From an uncultured Bacillota bacterium (GTDB taxonomy: Bacteria > Bacillota > Clostridia > Peptostreptococcales > Anaerovoracaceae), in contig CABQMM010000073.1 of the NCBI GenBank assembly GCA_902465215.1, positions 1 through 6,524 of the forward strand: a stretch of 6,524 bases of DNA, written 5' to 3'. A program made the position numbers and the translations under genes. Below the pieces are notes generated by a model. The model saw only the letters and a program-made list of their open reading frames with translations, was not told the origin of the DNA and did not search any database. Below are positions 5,610 to 6,524 of the stretch, piece by piece (positions within the stretch are counted from its first letter, which is position 1; every line of letters begins with the position of its first letter).

Positions 5610-6524
5610 TTATTCGTCCGCCAGTTCCCGTCTCAGGCGCACAAGCTTGTGCACCAGGCGGTTCAGGTCGTTCACCCTGCGGATTACCACATAGGTGTTC
5701 TCTTCCCTGTGCATGAAAATCGTGTTCAGGGTTTTGTTTAATTCCTCGCAGACATCATCCACTGCCTTCTTAAAGCTTCCTCTGAGGTCACGCGATCCGT
5801 CCTCGGCCACCTCCCCACCGCGGAAAAAGTCCACGCTGCTGATCGTGTAGTGATATTCAATTCCGAACATATCCGACACCTTCGCCGAAAGCCGGTTCTT
5901 GATGTCGTTCATATGCGCTTCGAGCATCCGAGGATTGCTGCGGAAGCTCTCCGCAAATTCGGCTGCCTCCTGCTTGATTTCGGCAAAGAATTCGTTCAGT
6001 TCCTTGAACATTGCGTCAAACTCTCTTGCCGGCATCTTCAGAGCCGTGCGGTAAAGGTCAATCTGCGAAAGCGCACTCGTTGCAATGTCCCGCATCTTGA
6101 GTTTTGCGGAGTGTTCGATGATTTCCTGCACTGTCGTTTGGCAGTCTGCCTCAATCGCATCTTTAAGTGCTTGCACACCCTCCGATGTCCTTGCGCTTAC
6201 CGGGAAAAGCTGAATGCTGTCAACGCCCATCAGCTTGCAGATCAGCGTTCTGCAGTATTGAAGATACTCTTCGAGGTCGGAGCTGTCAATTGAGTCGATT
6301 TTGTTCACGGCAAAATAGAACTTCGCCGCATATTCCTTTGCGTTCTTCAAAAAGTCGATTTCAATCTGGTTAATCGGGCTGTCCACGGAAAGCATGAAAA
6401 TCACCGCATCGCTCTCCTTCACATAGGAATACGCCGCGTCGGAATTCTTTTGGTGCACGGAGCCTACGCCCGGCGTATCCACAAAGGTCAGGCCTTTCTT
6501 TAAGAACGGGGACGGGCAGTAAAG
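5610..6524 (-). CDS. Dynamin-family GTPase, C-terminal 304 residues (N-terminus off the window)
   Basis: The reading frame is open to the right edge. In-window residues 1-22 include CPSPFLKKGLTFVDTPGVGS, where DTPG (16-19) is the G3 motif of dynamin-like GTPases. NKID at 74-77 is G4, and FPVSAR at 107-112 fits the G5 region. The P-loop (G1) and switch I threonine (G2) must lie upstream, so the GTG at 6480-6482 is an internal Val codon and not a start. Residues from about 130 to 304 are mainly helical, rich in Glu, Lys, Leu and Phe, as expected for the stalk of a bacterial dynamin-like protein. The extreme C-terminus is basic (RRVNDLNRLVHKLVRLRREL). No transmembrane segment is seen in this part. 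Such proteins hydrolyse GTP and act at membranes (remodelling, repair or division-related roles), but the role here is unknown. Era- or EngB-type GTPases are unlikely because of the PSP-L-x-x-GL-VDTPG context and the long helical tail. Confidence 0.88.
   Translation of the reverse strand, partial: LYCPSPFLKKGLTFVDTPGVGSVHQKNSDAAYSYVKESDAVIFMLSVDSPINQIEIDFLKNAKEYAAKFYFAVNKIDSIDSSDLEEYLQYCRTLICKLMGVDSIQLFPVSARTSEGVQALKDAIEADCQTTVQEIIEHSAKLKMRDIATSALSQIDLYRTALKMPAREFDAMFKELNEFFAEIKQEAAEFAESFRSNPRMLEAHMNDIKNRLSAKVSDMFGIEYHYTISSVDFFRGGEVAEDGSRDLRGSFKKAVDDVCEELNKTLNTIFMHREENTYVVIRRVNDLNRLVHKLVRLRRELADE
5636..5655. repeat. Near-perfect 20-bp palindrome near the convergent gene ends
   Basis: GCACAAGCTTGTGC (5639-5652) is a perfect 14-base palindrome. 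It extends to 20 bases with a single mismatched pair as GG-C-(core)-A-CC. It lies about 27 bases past the methyltransferase stop and inside the dynamin 3' coding end, where it encodes VHKLVR. No T-run follows on either strand, so a classic intrinsic terminator is not supported. It may be chance or codon constraint. Confidence 0.5.

Noticed and set aside
5850..6293. Plus-strand open frame opposite the dynamin gene
   Set aside because: Antisense shadow of the dynamin stalk, with no ribosome binding site or domain match.
6480..6482. GTG as start codon of the minus-strand GTPase
   Set aside because: It encodes the Val of the VDTPG motif. The frame continues upstream with the conserved PSP-L-x-x-GL sequence to the window edge, so the gene is truncated by the window.

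Overview
The window reads as chromosomal DNA of a low-to-moderate GC Firmicute, most likely an anaerobic Clostridia-type organism. The support is the gene order cdaA-cdaR-glmM-glmS, strong AGGAGG-type ribosome binding sites, sigma-A-like promoters, and protein families (a short Amidase_3-like protein, a two-domain PCCQH methyltransferase, a dynamin-like GTPase) that are familiar from clostridial genomes. Genus or family cannot be fixed from the sequence alone. No phage, transposon, CRISPR, tRNA or rRNA signal is visible.

Left part (1-3541, minus strand): one tightly packed operon, transcribed right to left. It encodes the membrane diadenylate cyclase CdaA, its extracytoplasmic YbbR-domain regulator CdaR, phosphoglucosamine mutase GlmM, and the first 46 residues of glucosamine-6-phosphate synthase GlmS, which runs off the left edge. 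A good sigma-A promoter lies just upstream of cdaA. Genes overlap or are separated by only a few bases. The operon joins c-di-AMP signalling (turgor and envelope control) to the two steps that make glucosamine-1-phosphate for UDP-GlcNAc and peptidoglycan. The 5-base glmM-glmS gap leaves no room for a glmS ribozyme directly before glmS.

Middle (3542-5609, plus strand): a 143-bp divergent intergenic region carries back-to-back promoters. It is followed by a small 180-residue amidase-like protein with no signal peptide and without the usual first zinc-ligand histidine. An 80-bp gap with a near-consensus promoter then leads to a 433-residue SAM-dependent methyltransferase. Its N-terminal domain and catalytic domain are joined by an Ala/Pro/Gly/Ser linker of about 53 residues, encoded by GC-rich (about 70%) semi-repetitive DNA.

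Right part (5610-6524, minus strand): the C-terminal 304 residues of a dynamin-family GTPase, whose P-loop end lies off the right edge. Its stop codon directly abuts the methyltransferase stop codon, tail to tail with no spacer. Nearly all of the window is coding. The only gaps longer than 20 bases are 3542-3684 and 4228-4307, and both are explained mainly by promoters and ribosome binding sites. I found no clear previously undescribed system. The most unusual items are the amidase-like protein with its altered metal site and the methyltransferase linker.
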